Below, one piece after another: positions 1 to 7,684 of a stretch of 64,000 nucleotides of DNA. Every line of letters starts with the position of its first letter. Positions within the stretch are counted from its first letter, which is position 1. The notes below the pieces were generated by a model. It searched no databases. It had not been told where the DNA came from and saw only the letters and a list, made by a program, of their open reading frames with translations. Made by a program: the position numbers and the translations under genes. This DNA is from GCA-2712985 sp964515905 (GTDB lineage: Bacteria; Pseudomonadota; Alphaproteobacteria; UBA7887): contig CAZEWK010000095.1 of assembly GCA_964515905.1 (NCBI GenBank), positions 62,001 to 126,000 on the forward strand, in the 5' to 3' direction.

Positions 1-359
1 CTTTGGGACTGATGACATCAGTCCTATCTACGCCCGATGGACGAACGGTGGAGGCAGAGGCAGCACACGGAACGGTTACACGGCATTTTAGAGAACATCA
101 AAAAGGTAATGAAACATCCACTAATCCGATTGCGTCAATCTTTGCTTGGACAAGAGGCCTCTACCATCGTGGACGATTCGACGGTACACCGGAAGTTATC
201 AAATTTGCGGAAACTTTGGAAAAGGTTTGTGTTGGTGTGGTGGAATCGGGACATATGACCAAGGATTTGGCCTTACTAGTTGGACCGGAGCAGGAATGGC
301 TTACGACAAGTCAATTTCTCGACCAGGTAGAAGGGGAATTGGCCCTGGCCATGTCTTAA
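1..359 (+). CDS. icd: NADP-dependent isocitrate dehydrogenase, C-terminal part
   Basis: This is the last 118 or so residues of an isocitrate dehydrogenase; the 5' part lies outside the window and the open frame runs through the left edge. The enzyme oxidatively decarboxylates isocitrate to 2-oxoglutarate in the TCA cycle. The visible segment carries the family motif EAAHGTVTRH followed by NPIASIFAWTRGL, which contribute to cofactor and substrate binding in the dimeric (eukaryote-like) NADP enzymes. The TAA stop lies 61 bases from the convergent end of alaS. The order icd / alaS / recA is common in alphaproteobacteria. Confidence 0.93.
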   Translation, partial: LGLMTSVLSTPDGRTVEAEAAHGTVTRHFREHQKGNETSTNPIASIFAWTRGLYHRGRFDGTPEVIKFAETLEKVCVGVVESGHMTKDLALLVGPEQEWLTTSQFLDQVEGELALAMS

Positions 360-420
360 AACGATTTTGTTAAGGATTGTTGTTGTTTTTTGAGAAACAA
401 AGTTTCTGTCAATTTTGCAA

Positions 421-3078
421 CTAATCGGCCCCCAGCGTAGCAATAGCATTTTCTATGGTATCGATAGCCTTTTTTATTTGGCTTGCGTTAGGGCCGCCCG
501 CTTGAGCCATGTCTGGTCGTCCGCCTCCGCCCTTTCCACCGAGTGATGTGGCGCCTAGGCGGACCAATTCCACAGCATTAATCTTGTTGGTCAGATCATC
601 TGATACGGCAACTACTATCGCTGCCTTGCCTTCGCTTTCAGTAGCCAATGTAACGACACCAGATCCTAAAGATTTTATGAGTTCGTCAGCTAGTCCACGT
701 AAATCTTTAGGAGGAACACCCTCTAATTGCTTGTCTATAAATTTGATCCCCCCTATATCTTTGGCAGTATTGCTATTTTGAACAGTTCCGCCAGCTGTCG
801 CGAGCTTTCGTCTTGTTTCATTTAATTCTTTGATTAATTTTTTATGTTCCGCTTGCAAAGCTTGGATCCGTTTCGGAAGTTCGGTGGGTTTGGCACGCAG
901 TGCGGCAGAGGATTCCTTAATGATAGTTTCCTGCTGTCTGCCGAAACGTAGCGCGCCAACACCTGTGACAGCTTCTATTCGCCGTAGTCCTGATCCTACT
1001 GCAGTCTCATTTATTATCCTAAAAATTCCGATATCTCCGGTTCTTTTAACATGAGTGCCACCGCACAGTTCAATGGAGTACGCTTTGCCCTCGGTATTTT
1101 CGATCGAAATAACACGAACTTCATCGCCATACTTTTCCCCAAACAGAGCCAAGGCACCTCTCTGAATCGCTTCATCCGGAGTCATTACATTTGTCGATAC
1201 AATATTGTTAGCAAGAATTTCGACATTAACTTCTTCTTCGATTGCTAACAGATCGTCTTCGTTAATAGCTTGGGGATGGCTAATGTCAAATCGCAATCGT
1301 TCGGGTGTGACCAAGGAGCCCTTTTGACTTACGTGATTTCCCAGATGATTGCGTAAAGCTGTATGCAGGAGGTGGGTCGCCGAGTGATTTCGTCGAAGTG
1401 CGGCGCGTCGGGCCCCGTCTATCTCAAGTTGGACGGTATTATTTACTGACATAGTCCCTGAGATAATCGTCCCAATATGTACGTTAAGCCCTCCTGCTGC
1501 TGTTAGGGTATTATTTATTTGTACCTTGAGGTCTGATTCATCTCGCAATGTCCCGGTGTCTCCAATTTGCCCACCGGACTCGGCATAAAAAGGTGTCTGA
1601 TTAGTGATAACCATTACATCGGATCCAGTCTCTGCGGCAGACACGACTTCACCTTCAACGACGATCGTTAGAATTTGACCTTCTGCAGTATCAGCAGAGT
1701 AACCGATAAACTCAGTTGTCCCTACCGCATCTCTTATTTGGAACCAAAGTTTGTCGGTCGTGTCGTCTCCGGAGCCAGTCCAACTTTTTCGTGCATCAGT
1801 TCGTTGACGGTTCATTGCCACTTCAAAACCGGCACGATCAACTATTCTCCCTTGGGCCCGTAACGCGTCCTCAGTCAAATCGAGTGGGAATCCATATGTA
1901 TCATAAAGCTTAAACGCAATGTCTCCTGGCAATGGGGCTCCATCAGCAAGTTTCGTGGTGGCTTCCTCTAATAATCGTAATCCTCGCCCCAAGGTTTCAG
2001 CAAAACGTGTTTCTTCATTTTTGAGAGTCTCCGTAATAAGCGCCTTCGCACGCTCAAGCTCTGGGAATGCTTTGCTCATTTCTGTAATTAGGAGAGGCAC
2101 CAATCTCCACATCATGGGTTCGTTTACGCCCATCATGTGCGCATGACGCATAGCCCTACGCATTATTCTGCGAAGAACGTAACCCCTTCCTTCGTTCGAT
2201 GGCATGACGCCGTCGGCTAATAGGAAACTCGAGGCGCGAAGGTGGTCTGCAATGACTCTGTGGGAAGAATTATGTGGACCTTTTTCGCTTATACCGCTGA
2301 GGTCGGCACTACCTGAAATAAGTGCCTTGAATAGGTCTGTATCGTAGTTATCGTGGACTCCCTGGAGAACAGCTGTTATACGCTCGAGGCCCATTCCCGT
2401 GTCAATGGCAGGGTTTGGAAGATCAATTCGGCCTTCGGCACCTTGTTCTTCAAATTGCATAAAAACAAGATTCCAGATTTCAATAAATCTATCCCCGTCT
2501 TCATTTACACTTCCTGGAGGCCCACCAGGAATAGACTCTCCATGGTCATAGAAAATTTCTGAACAGGGTCCACACGGACCAGTATCTCCCATTGCCCAGA
2601 AATTGTCGTTAGTATCAATCCGGATTATTCGATTCTCTTGGAGACCCGAAATAGATTTCCAAAGATCGTAAGCGTCATCATCACTGTGAAACACCGTTAC
2701 CAAGAGCCTATCGGTGGGCAAACCAAATTCCTGGTGTACAAGATTCCAGGCAAGCTCTATCGCTGTTTCTTTAAAATAGTCGCCAAACGAAAAATTTCCG
2801 AGCATTTCAAAAAATGTGTGATGACGTGCTGTATAACCAACATTGTCTAAGTCATTATGTTTTCCACCAGCCCGAACACATTTTTGGCTTGTAGTAGCCC
2901 GAGGGATTTCTCGTTGTTCAGAGCCAGTAAAAACATTTTTAAATTGGACCATTCCTGCATTCGTAAATAGCAGTGAAGGATCGTTTGGAGGTACAAGCGG
3001 TCCGGACGAGACGATTTCGTGCCCGTTGTGATCAAAATAATCCAGAAAGGCCGTGCGTACTTCGTTTGTGCTCGGCAT
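421..3078 (-). CDS. alaS: Alanyl-tRNA synthetase
   Basis: AlaRS charges tRNA-Ala with alanine in the cytoplasm. At 885 residues it has the usual full length. The class II catalytic core is at the N-terminus (FLDYF, TNAGMVQFKNVF, ARHHTFFEMLGNFSFGDYF). The editing domain carries HSATHLLH and the later CGGTHV zinc motif. A DHHA1-like C-terminal domain includes a GGKGGGGRPDMAQAGG stretch. The ATG at 3078 is preceded by GAGGTGATTTC, a good ribosome binding site. It lies downstream of recA on the same strand, separated by 331 bases without a gene. Confidence 0.98.
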   Translation of the reverse strand: MPSTNEVRTAFLDYFDHNGHEIVSSGPLVPPNDPSLLFTNAGMVQFKNVFTGSEQREIPRATTSQKCVRAGGKHNDLDNVGYTARHHTFFEMLGNFSFGDYFKETAIELAWNLVHQEFGLPTDRLLVTVFHSDDDAYDLWKSISGLQENRIIRIDTNDNFWAMGDTGPCGPCSEIFYDHGESIPGGPPGSVNEDGDRFIEIWNLVFMQFEEQGAEGRIDLPNPAIDTGMGLERITAVLQGVHDNYDTDLFKALISGSADLSGISEKGPHNSSHRVIADHLRASSFLLADGVMPSNEGRGYVLRRIMRRAMRHAHMMGVNEPMMWRLVPLLITEMSKAFPELERAKALITETLKNEETRFAETLGRGLRLLEEATTKLADGAPLPGDIAFKLYDTYGFPLDLTEDALRAQGRIVDRAGFEVAMNRQRTDARKSWTGSGDDTTDKLWFQIRDAVGTTEFIGYSADTAEGQILTIVVEGEVVSAAETGSDVMVITNQTPFYAESGGQIGDTGTLRDESDLKVQINNTLTAAGGLNVHIGTIISGTMSVNNTVQLEIDGARRAALRRNHSATHLLHTALRNHLGNHVSQKGSLVTPERLRFDISHPQAINEDDLLAIEEEVNVEILANNIVSTNVMTPDEAIQRGALALFGEKYGDEVRVISIENTEGKAYSIELCGGTHVKRTGDIGIFRIINETAVGSGLRRIEAVTGVGALRFGRQQETIIKESSAALRAKPTELPKRIQALQAEHKKLIKELNETRRKLATAGGTVQNSNTAKDIGGIKFIDKQLEGVPPKDLRGLADELIKSLGSGVVTLATESEGKAAIVVAVSDDLTNKINAVELVRLGATSLGGKGGGGRPDMAQAGGPNASQIKKAIDTIENAIATLGAD

Positions 3079-3409
3079 GAAATCACCTCGTACTGGTATT
3101 GCTTCAGTGAAGATCCATCATTTTTGCTGATTATAAAATGCTGGTAAACCCATCCAACCCTTTTCAAGAGCAATTACTATCGCTTTTAGCGTTTGGATGC
3201 CCGGGTGTCTAGATAAGAATAGCTTATACATGCACTGCCATATCCATTTCAGATATACCTAACGGTCTCTAAAGTGGGTGATTTCCTCGGTGAGCGCTTC
3301 GTAATAGTTAGCTACGTCAAGCCAGTCCTATTACCAAAATATGTTCAAGAATCCTTGCAGTTGATGCTGTATATTCGATTTTGATACCAGACTTTTCCAC
3401 CCATTTTGC
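3079..3409. other. Gene-free spacer between recA and alaS
   Basis: About 330 bases with no convincing open frame, tRNA or strong terminator hairpin. An open frame of 108 codons reads into the alaS coding region from here on the minus strand but is only a shadow of alaS. The stretch probably holds the end of the recA transcript and the alaS promoter; no clear sigma-70 hexamers could be assigned. Confidence 0.5.
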
Positions 3410-4474
3410 TTAAGAAACCTCTTTCTCGGCACTCTTTGAGGTCTTTTGGTTAGCTAACCCTGCTTCTACGCGAATCGAATCTTCAATTTGGTTTGATATG
3501 TCCGAATGGTCGAGCAAAAACTGTTTAGCGTTCTCTCTACCTTGGCCAATCCTTTGTTCATTATAAGAGTACCACGAACCAGATTTTTCAATAATTCCCG
3601 CATGGGCACCAAGGTCTAATAGTTCTCCCATTTTGGAGATTCCGGTCCCGTACATTATGTCAAATTCAACACTCTTGAATGGTGGTGCTAATTTGTTCTT
3701 CACAACTTTGACCCTAGTGTGATTTCCAACAATTTCATCCCGGTCTTTTAGTGCGCCGATTCGTCGTATATCTAGCCGGACTGACGAATAAAATTTAAGA
3801 GCATTACCTCCGGTGGTCGTTTCTGGGCTTCCATACATAACGCCAATTTTCATACGAATTTGGTTGATAAAAATTACGGTACATCGTGATTTGGAAATTG
3901 ATCCGGTAAGTTTGCGTAGCGCCTGACTCATCAGGCGAGCTTGAAGTCCAACGTGGGTGTCACCCATTTCACCTTCTAGTTCAGCCCTTGGAACCAAGGC
4001 GGCAACGCTATCAACAACCAGTACATCGATTGCGCCAGAACGGACCAGTGTATCGGCAATTTCTAGCGCTTGCTCTCCAGCATCTGGCTGAGATATCAGT
4101 AACTCGTCAGTATTAACCCCCAGTTTGCTAGCATAAACTGGGTCTAAAGCATGCTCGGCATCAACAAATGCGCATGCTCCACCTCGGCTTTGTGCTTCTG
4201 CTACAACGTGTAGTGCTAAAGTTGTTTTACCAGAACTCTCTGGCCCAAAAATTTCTACGACCCTTCCACGAGGTAGTCCACCAATGCCAAGCGCAATATC
4301 TAGTGCAAGTGATCCAGTCGGAATAGCTTCGATTTCAACAATTTTATCATTTTCTCCCAGTTTCATGATTGAGCCTTTGCCAAAGGTTCGCTCAATTTGG
4401 CTCAGGGCTGCGTCGAGAGCTTTTTGTTTGTCCATATCCTCATTTCCAACGACTCGTAGTGATGGTTCTGACAT
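3410..4474 (-). CDS. recA: Recombinase RecA
   Basis: RecA polymerises on single-stranded DNA, drives strand exchange and triggers LexA autocleavage in the SOS response. The 354-aa protein has the Walker A motif GPESSGKTT near residues 77-85, the Walker B region VLVVDSVAALVPRAELEGE, and the L2-loop region INQIRMKIGVMYGSPETT. The chosen start (ATG, MSEPSLRV) has GGAAGG seven bases upstream. A longer in-frame start at 4516 would add 14 residues unlike the family and lacks a ribosome binding site. LexA-type boxes lie upstream, described separately. Confidence 0.98.
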   Translation of the reverse strand: MSEPSLRVVGNEDMDKQKALDAALSQIERTFGKGSIMKLGENDKIVEIEAIPTGSLALDIALGIGGLPRGRVVEIFGPESSGKTTLALHVVAEAQSRGGACAFVDAEHALDPVYASKLGVNTDELLISQPDAGEQALEIADTLVRSGAIDVLVVDSVAALVPRAELEGEMGDTHVGLQARLMSQALRKLTGSISKSRCTVIFINQIRMKIGVMYGSPETTTGGNALKFYSSVRLDIRRIGALKDRDEIVGNHTRVKVVKNKLAPPFKSVEFDIMYGTGISKMGELLDLGAHAGIIEKSGSWYSYNEQRIGQGRENAKQFLLDHSDISNQIEDSIRVEAGLANQKTSKSAEKEVS

Positions 4475-4523
4475 GACATTTCCTTCCGTTATTTCACAGC
4501 CCCTGAGATGTTTCAATGCAACT

Positions 4524-4551
4524 AATGTACCAGTTTTGTTCTATTTTGCAA
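4524..4551 (-). promoter_or_regulatory. Candidate proximal recA promoter with near-match LexA box
   Basis: Reading the minus strand, TTGCAA (4551-4546), a 16-base spacer and TACATT (4529-4524) form a modest sigma-70-like promoter about 50 bases before the recA start. The spacer holds GAAC-N7-GTAC (4541-4527), one mismatch from the alphaproteobacterial LexA consensus GAAC-N7-GAAC. This is a pattern match only and is weaker than the upstream box at 4596-4610. Confidence 0.35.
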
Positions 4552-4572
4552 TAATAAACCACAACTACTTAA

Positions 4573-4610
4573 AATATAGGGGAAATTCTTTAGGTGTTCA
4601 TTTAATGTTC
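4573..4610 (-). promoter_or_regulatory. recA SOS promoter: perfect LexA box over the -35 region
   Basis: Positions 4596-4610 read GTTC-ATTTAAT-GTTC, an exact match to the GTTC-N7-GTTC LexA operator known in alphaproteobacteria. On the minus strand the box overlaps TGAACA (4600-4595), which sits 16 bases before TATATT (4578-4573), a plausible -10. LexA bound here would block RNA polymerase, as expected for an SOS-controlled recA. The site is 122-136 bases upstream of the recA start, so the transcript would carry a leader of roughly 90 bases. Confidence 0.62.
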
Positions 4611-4837
4611 TCATACTTGAATTAGGGTATGGGAGATATATATATTGATTTTAGGATTTTGGGTAAACGGGCAATATTTATAGTTAGTATTTGTGATTAG
4701 TCATCTTAGTTTCTGGTAATATCCAACAAGTAAATTGTTATCTTAAGTGATGGACGTAGCTTTAACGATGTTGATTTAAAAGATTAGAAATGAGAAGAAA
4801 CCACGGGAACTGGGAGTTTTAACGGCAGGAACATGTT

Positions 4838-5275
4838 ATGGATATGGAGCTGAAATACCAAGTCCGGATTAATCTTACGGGCGAGTTGGCAAAGCTTTTA
4901 CGCAAGAGCCCACAGAGTAATATCGTGAGTCCCCTGATTGATATTCTAAAGAAGCACAACGCTATTTCTAAATGTCAATACGACGCATTTTCAGATTATG
5001 TGTTGGAGGCGGAGCAATTTGGTGTTGAAGATTACCCGTTATATCAGTGGACAAAGGACACAATAGGTGACCCTGCTAAAGAAGAAAAATACTTAAAGTC
5101 ATTCTCGTTATATGTGGGTGGACAAGAGGTGTATCCTAAATTAGCGGCGGATGATCTGGAAGCAGACCTAAAATTGTTAGTTGATAAAAAAGTAATTCTT
5201 GAAGTGTTTAAATATGATACAAATCCAGCAAACAGTCCGCAGCTACCAGCTAAATACGTAAATAAAAAATCTTAA
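4838..5275 (+). CDS. Unrecognised 145-aa protein
   Basis: I do not recognise this family. The open frame starts at ATG with GGCAGGAA about 6 bases upstream and codes for a soluble, charged protein without signal peptide, membrane segment or Cys-rich motif. The N-terminal half (residues 1-60) looks helical (ELAKLLRKSP, DILKKHN). The middle has aromatic-rich text (EDYPLYQW, SFSLYVGG). The tail is Lys- and Pro-rich. It stands alone, divergent from recA and convergent with the lipoprotein at 5432-5899. The ribosome binding site and the compositional balance support a real gene; function is unknown. Confidence 0.7.
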   Translation: MDMELKYQVRINLTGELAKLLRKSPQSNIVSPLIDILKKHNAISKCQYDAFSDYVLEAEQFGVEDYPLYQWTKDTIGDPAKEEKYLKSFSLYVGGQEVYPKLAADDLEADLKLLVDKKVILEVFKYDTNPANSPQLPAKYVNKKS

Positions 5276-5431
5276 AACCACACTACATCTAGACCTATGA
5301 AGGTGATTTTGGATTTTGCTACCTGAAATGCGGGATTAGGTTGTTTTAAGTTTGCCAACTGTAGCCGAATCCAATAATTGAAAAATATTTCTTTGGTCTG
5401 AAAGGTGGTCCAGTACAACTTGATCTTGGGT

Positions 5432-5899
5432 CTAATTGACTGTCTGACCTTGAGTGCTCATCGTTATTCTGACTAAGCAACCTCCCATTGCCCGTCCTTC
5501 CATTATTTCCACAGTGGTGGCCCTGTTGCCACGTACAAAGGTCAACAAACTAGTTTCAGACTGAACGCTCGTAATCGGCTGCCATCCGAATTGGGGCATC
5601 TGGGTAGTAAATAGTGCGAAAGCCTCTGAGTGACTTTGATCTAAACTCATTACAAGTCGCCCCGTCCAGAGGTCCCCACTTCCTAATATAAGTGAATTGC
5701 GAGCATTTAATGTAGTGCCTGGTGGAATAGGAATATCCGTAATTGGCTGAAACGTTTCTTGGATATTCGTCCTGTTTTCAAGGGCATTTGGGGCAGTCGT
5801 CTCTGTAAGATTAGTGTTACGGGTACATGCGGAGACTAAAATCAGAAAAGCAGAAAATAAAAGAATATTTCTACCAGCAATGTGTATTTGTTGATTCAT
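5432..5899 (-). CDS. Small predicted outer-membrane or periplasmic lipoprotein
   Basis: The 155-aa product begins with a lipoprotein signal peptide: basic NQQIHIAGR, a hydrophobic core NILLFSAFLI, and lipobox LVSAC with the lipidated Cys at residue 25. The mature part is a Thr/Asn-rich linker followed by a compact domain (GWQPITSVQSETSLLTFVRGN, then a short strand-rich end). A GTG start 45 bases upstream would spoil the signal peptide, so the internal ATG was chosen, although GAGGG sits close to it. Family not recognised with confidence. It is the last gene before the tRNA-Met region and has no evident operon partner. Confidence 0.7.
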   Translation of the reverse strand: MNQQIHIAGRNILLFSAFLILVSACTRNTNLTETTAPNALENRTNIQETFQPITDIPIPPGTTLNARNSLILGSGDLWTGRLVMSLDQSHSEAFALFTTQMPQFGWQPITSVQSETSLLTFVRGNRATTVEIMEGRAMGGCLVRITMSTQGQTVN

Positions 5900-6177
5900 A
5901 CCCTCGGTCCACCCATATCGGTGCAGATAAATTAGCTCACCCAAAAATTAAATTAGCACAGTCCGTTGATGTTATTCTGCAGTTGATGTGTGTTTCAAGA
6001 GGTATACGTCTAGTTCAGATCTGGACCATATGGATTTTAAGCATCAGTACTAGATAAACCCCGCTAGGTGTAGGAAACAGTAAAGAGCACGACTCATCAA
6101 TATTTTAGTTTAATCGGCGCCACGTACTAGGATGTTTAACCCGAGAACTATATTTTGATAAATGGGAAGAAAAAATA
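5900..6177. other. Gene-free stretch upstream of the lipoprotein
   Basis: About 280 bases between the lipoprotein gene and the tRNA terminator. Open frames here are short and lack ribosome binding sites. The lipoprotein promoter is expected in this stretch; no strong hexamer pair was identified. Confidence 0.4.
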
Positions 6178-6213
6178 TTAACCCCTTATAAAAAAACAGT
6201 TATAAGGGGTTAA
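6178..6213 (-). terminator. Rho-independent terminator of tRNA-Met
   Basis: A perfect 14-bp inverted repeat, TTAACCCCTTATAA and its complement, encloses an 8-base A-rich loop. On the minus strand it is followed by a T-rich run (6165-6177). It begins at the base next to the encoded CCA of the tRNA, so transcription of the single-gene tRNA unit should end here. Confidence 0.85.
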
Positions 6214-6290
6214 TGGTAGCGGAGAGTGGACTCGAACCACCGACCTCCGGATTATGATTCCGCTGCTCTAACCAGCTGAGCTACTCCGCC
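6214..6290 (-). tRNA. tRNA-Met(CAT), elongator type, CCA encoded
   Basis: The 77-base gene folds as a standard cloverleaf: acceptor GGCGGAG with CTCCGCT (first pair G-U), D arm GCTC/GAGC, anticodon loop ATCATAA with anticodon CAT, T arm GGTGG-TTCGAGT-CCACT, discriminator A and encoded CCA. A paired 1-72 position argues for elongator Met rather than initiator. The sequence resembles alphaproteobacterial elongator Met rather than lysidine-modified tRNA-Ile2, though that cannot be fully excluded by eye. Pair 27-43 appears as a G-G mismatch. Confidence 0.93.
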
Positions 6291-6299
6291 ACTAGGTCG

Positions 6300-6328
6300 G
6301 CTATAAGCGCGGTACCCTGTGCTGTCAA
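6300..6328 (-). promoter_or_regulatory. Sigma-70 promoter of tRNA-Met
   Basis: On the minus strand a perfect -35 TTGACA (6328-6323) is followed by a 17-base spacer and TATAGC (6305-6300). The tRNA 5' end lies 9 bases further on, so the primary transcript would start only 2-3 bases before the mature end. This is the clearest consensus promoter in the window. Confidence 0.8.
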
Positions 6329-6403
6329 GCAGGTACACTAAAGTCGGTTTGGTCGACGGGAATTGGCGAATGAAATCGGCCTGGTTTATAGAGGAGTATA
6401 ATT

Positions 6404-7684
6404 TTGTCAGAGCGTATCGCAGTTGTGGGCCTTGGTTATGTCGGGTTACCAGTTGCTTCAGCATTTGCTGCAGAACATAGGGAAGTTGTTGCTTACGACA
6501 TAGATAATGCGCGTATTCAAGAATTATCCAGAGGTGAAGACCGTAACGGTGATATCGCTAGTAACGATTTGGCTAAGTGCCAAGATATTTTCACATCGAA
6601 TCCGAGTGATTTAGATTCGGCGACGTTCTATGTAGTTACTGTTCCAACGCCTATTGATAAAAATAGACACCCTGATCTGAGCTATATTATCAACGCTTGC
6701 GAATTAATAGGTAAGAGACTGGTGCGGGGAGATTTAGTAGTTCTAGAGTCTACTGTATATCCAGGTGTAACAGAGGACGTATGTGGCCCTTGCTTATCCC
6801 GAGCTTCGGGTTTATCGCAAGGGGATGATTTTATGTTGGGCTATTCACCAGAGCGAATTAATCCTGGTGACAACGAACATAATATTAGAACTATCACTAA
6901 GGTCGTTGCGGCTCAGGACCAAGAGACTTTAGAACGGATAGAATCGGTTTATGGGCCCGTGGTGACGGCAGGTCTACATCGTGCACCATCGATTAAAACA
7001 GCTGAAGCGGCCAAGGTGGTGGAAAATACTCAGAGGGACCTTAATGTTGCGTTAATGAATGAGTTAGCGCTGATTTGTGACAGGCTAGATATCCGCACCG
7101 CAGATGTTCTGGAAGCTGCTAGGACAAAATGGAATTTCATTCCGTTTATGCCTGGATTGGTCGGTGGCCATTGTATTGGTGTGGATCCATATTATTTAAC
7201 GACTAGGGCTGAGCAAGCTGGATACAATCCACAAGTAATCCTTGCTGGCCGTAGAATTAACGATTCCATGGGGTTACATATAGCCAATAAAATGATTGAT
7301 TTACTGTGTTCTTCTGGCAAATCCGTTGGGGGCGCTAGGGTCGGAATTTTGGGGTTAAGTTTTAAAGAGAATGTTGCCGATCTGAGAAATAGCAGGGTCC
7401 CTGATATAATTACTCGGTTGACTGAATGTGGAATAAAAGCGTTGGTACATGACCCTATAGCAAACAAAGAGGAAGCAAAACGGCAATATAGTATACAGTT
7501 GCTCCAGCTAGATTCGATGCGGAAACTTGACGGCTTAGTTCTAGCGGTTCCTCATGACACTTATTTGAGTACACAGGGGGAGCCACTTTTTTCTTTTCTC
7601 AAACCTGACGGGATACTTTTGGACATTAAGTCTGCATTAGATCCGAGCCAAGTGCCTATTGGAATTACTTACTGGAGTTTGTAG
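6404..7684 (+). CDS. tviB: Nucleotide-sugar (UDP-GlcNAc type) 6-dehydrogenase, TviB/WbpO-like
   Basis: This enzyme family oxidises C6 of a UDP-N-acetylhexosamine to the uronic acid with two NAD+, feeding capsule, O-antigen or exopolysaccharide synthesis. The 426-aa protein has the N-terminal NAD-binding GLGYVGLP, then VTVPTPIDKN, the central helical domain, the catalytic cysteine in GGHCIGVDPYYLT, and the C-terminal UDP-binding domain (LGLSFKENVADLRNSR). Translation must start at TTG with GAGGAG upstream; there is no earlier in-frame ATG. It is the only polysaccharide gene here, and its 3' end overlaps the convergent mnmA by 20 bases. Exact sugar substrate is not deducible. Confidence 0.88.
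   Translation: MSERIAVVGLGYVGLPVASAFAAEHREVVAYDIDNARIQELSRGEDRNGDIASNDLAKCQDIFTSNPSDLDSATFYVVTVPTPIDKNRHPDLSYIINACELIGKRLVRGDLVVLESTVYPGVTEDVCGPCLSRASGLSQGDDFMLGYSPERINPGDNEHNIRTITKVVAAQDQETLERIESVYGPVVTAGLHRAPSIKTAEAAKVVENTQRDLNVALMNELALICDRLDIRTADVLEAARTKWNFIPFMPGLVGGHCIGVDPYYLTTRAEQAGYNPQVILAGRRINDSMGLHIANKMIDLLCSSGKSVGGARVGILGLSFKENVADLRNSRVPDIITRLTECGIKALVHDPIANKEEAKRQYSIQLLQLDSMRKLDGLVLAVPHDTYLSTQGEPLFSFLKPDGILLDIKSALDPSQVPIGITYWSL

Larger units (their letters stand above)
4475..4837. other. AT-rich divergent spacer, recA / orphan gene
   Basis: A 363-base AT-rich stretch between divergent genes. It holds the recA promoter and LexA-type sites described separately. The right half, which should contain the promoter of the gene at 4838, shows no clear hexamer pair and no further regulatory palindrome that I could support. 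Confidence 0.5.

Noticed and set aside
360..420. Terminator between icd and alaS (AGAAAC-AAA-GTTTCT)
   Set aside because: The 6-bp AT-rich stem has no proper T-run on either strand; too weak to call.
3079..3409. T-box or leader attenuator before alaS
   Set aside because: No T-box core or terminator/antiterminator pair is visible, and such leaders are rare outside Firmicutes and relatives.
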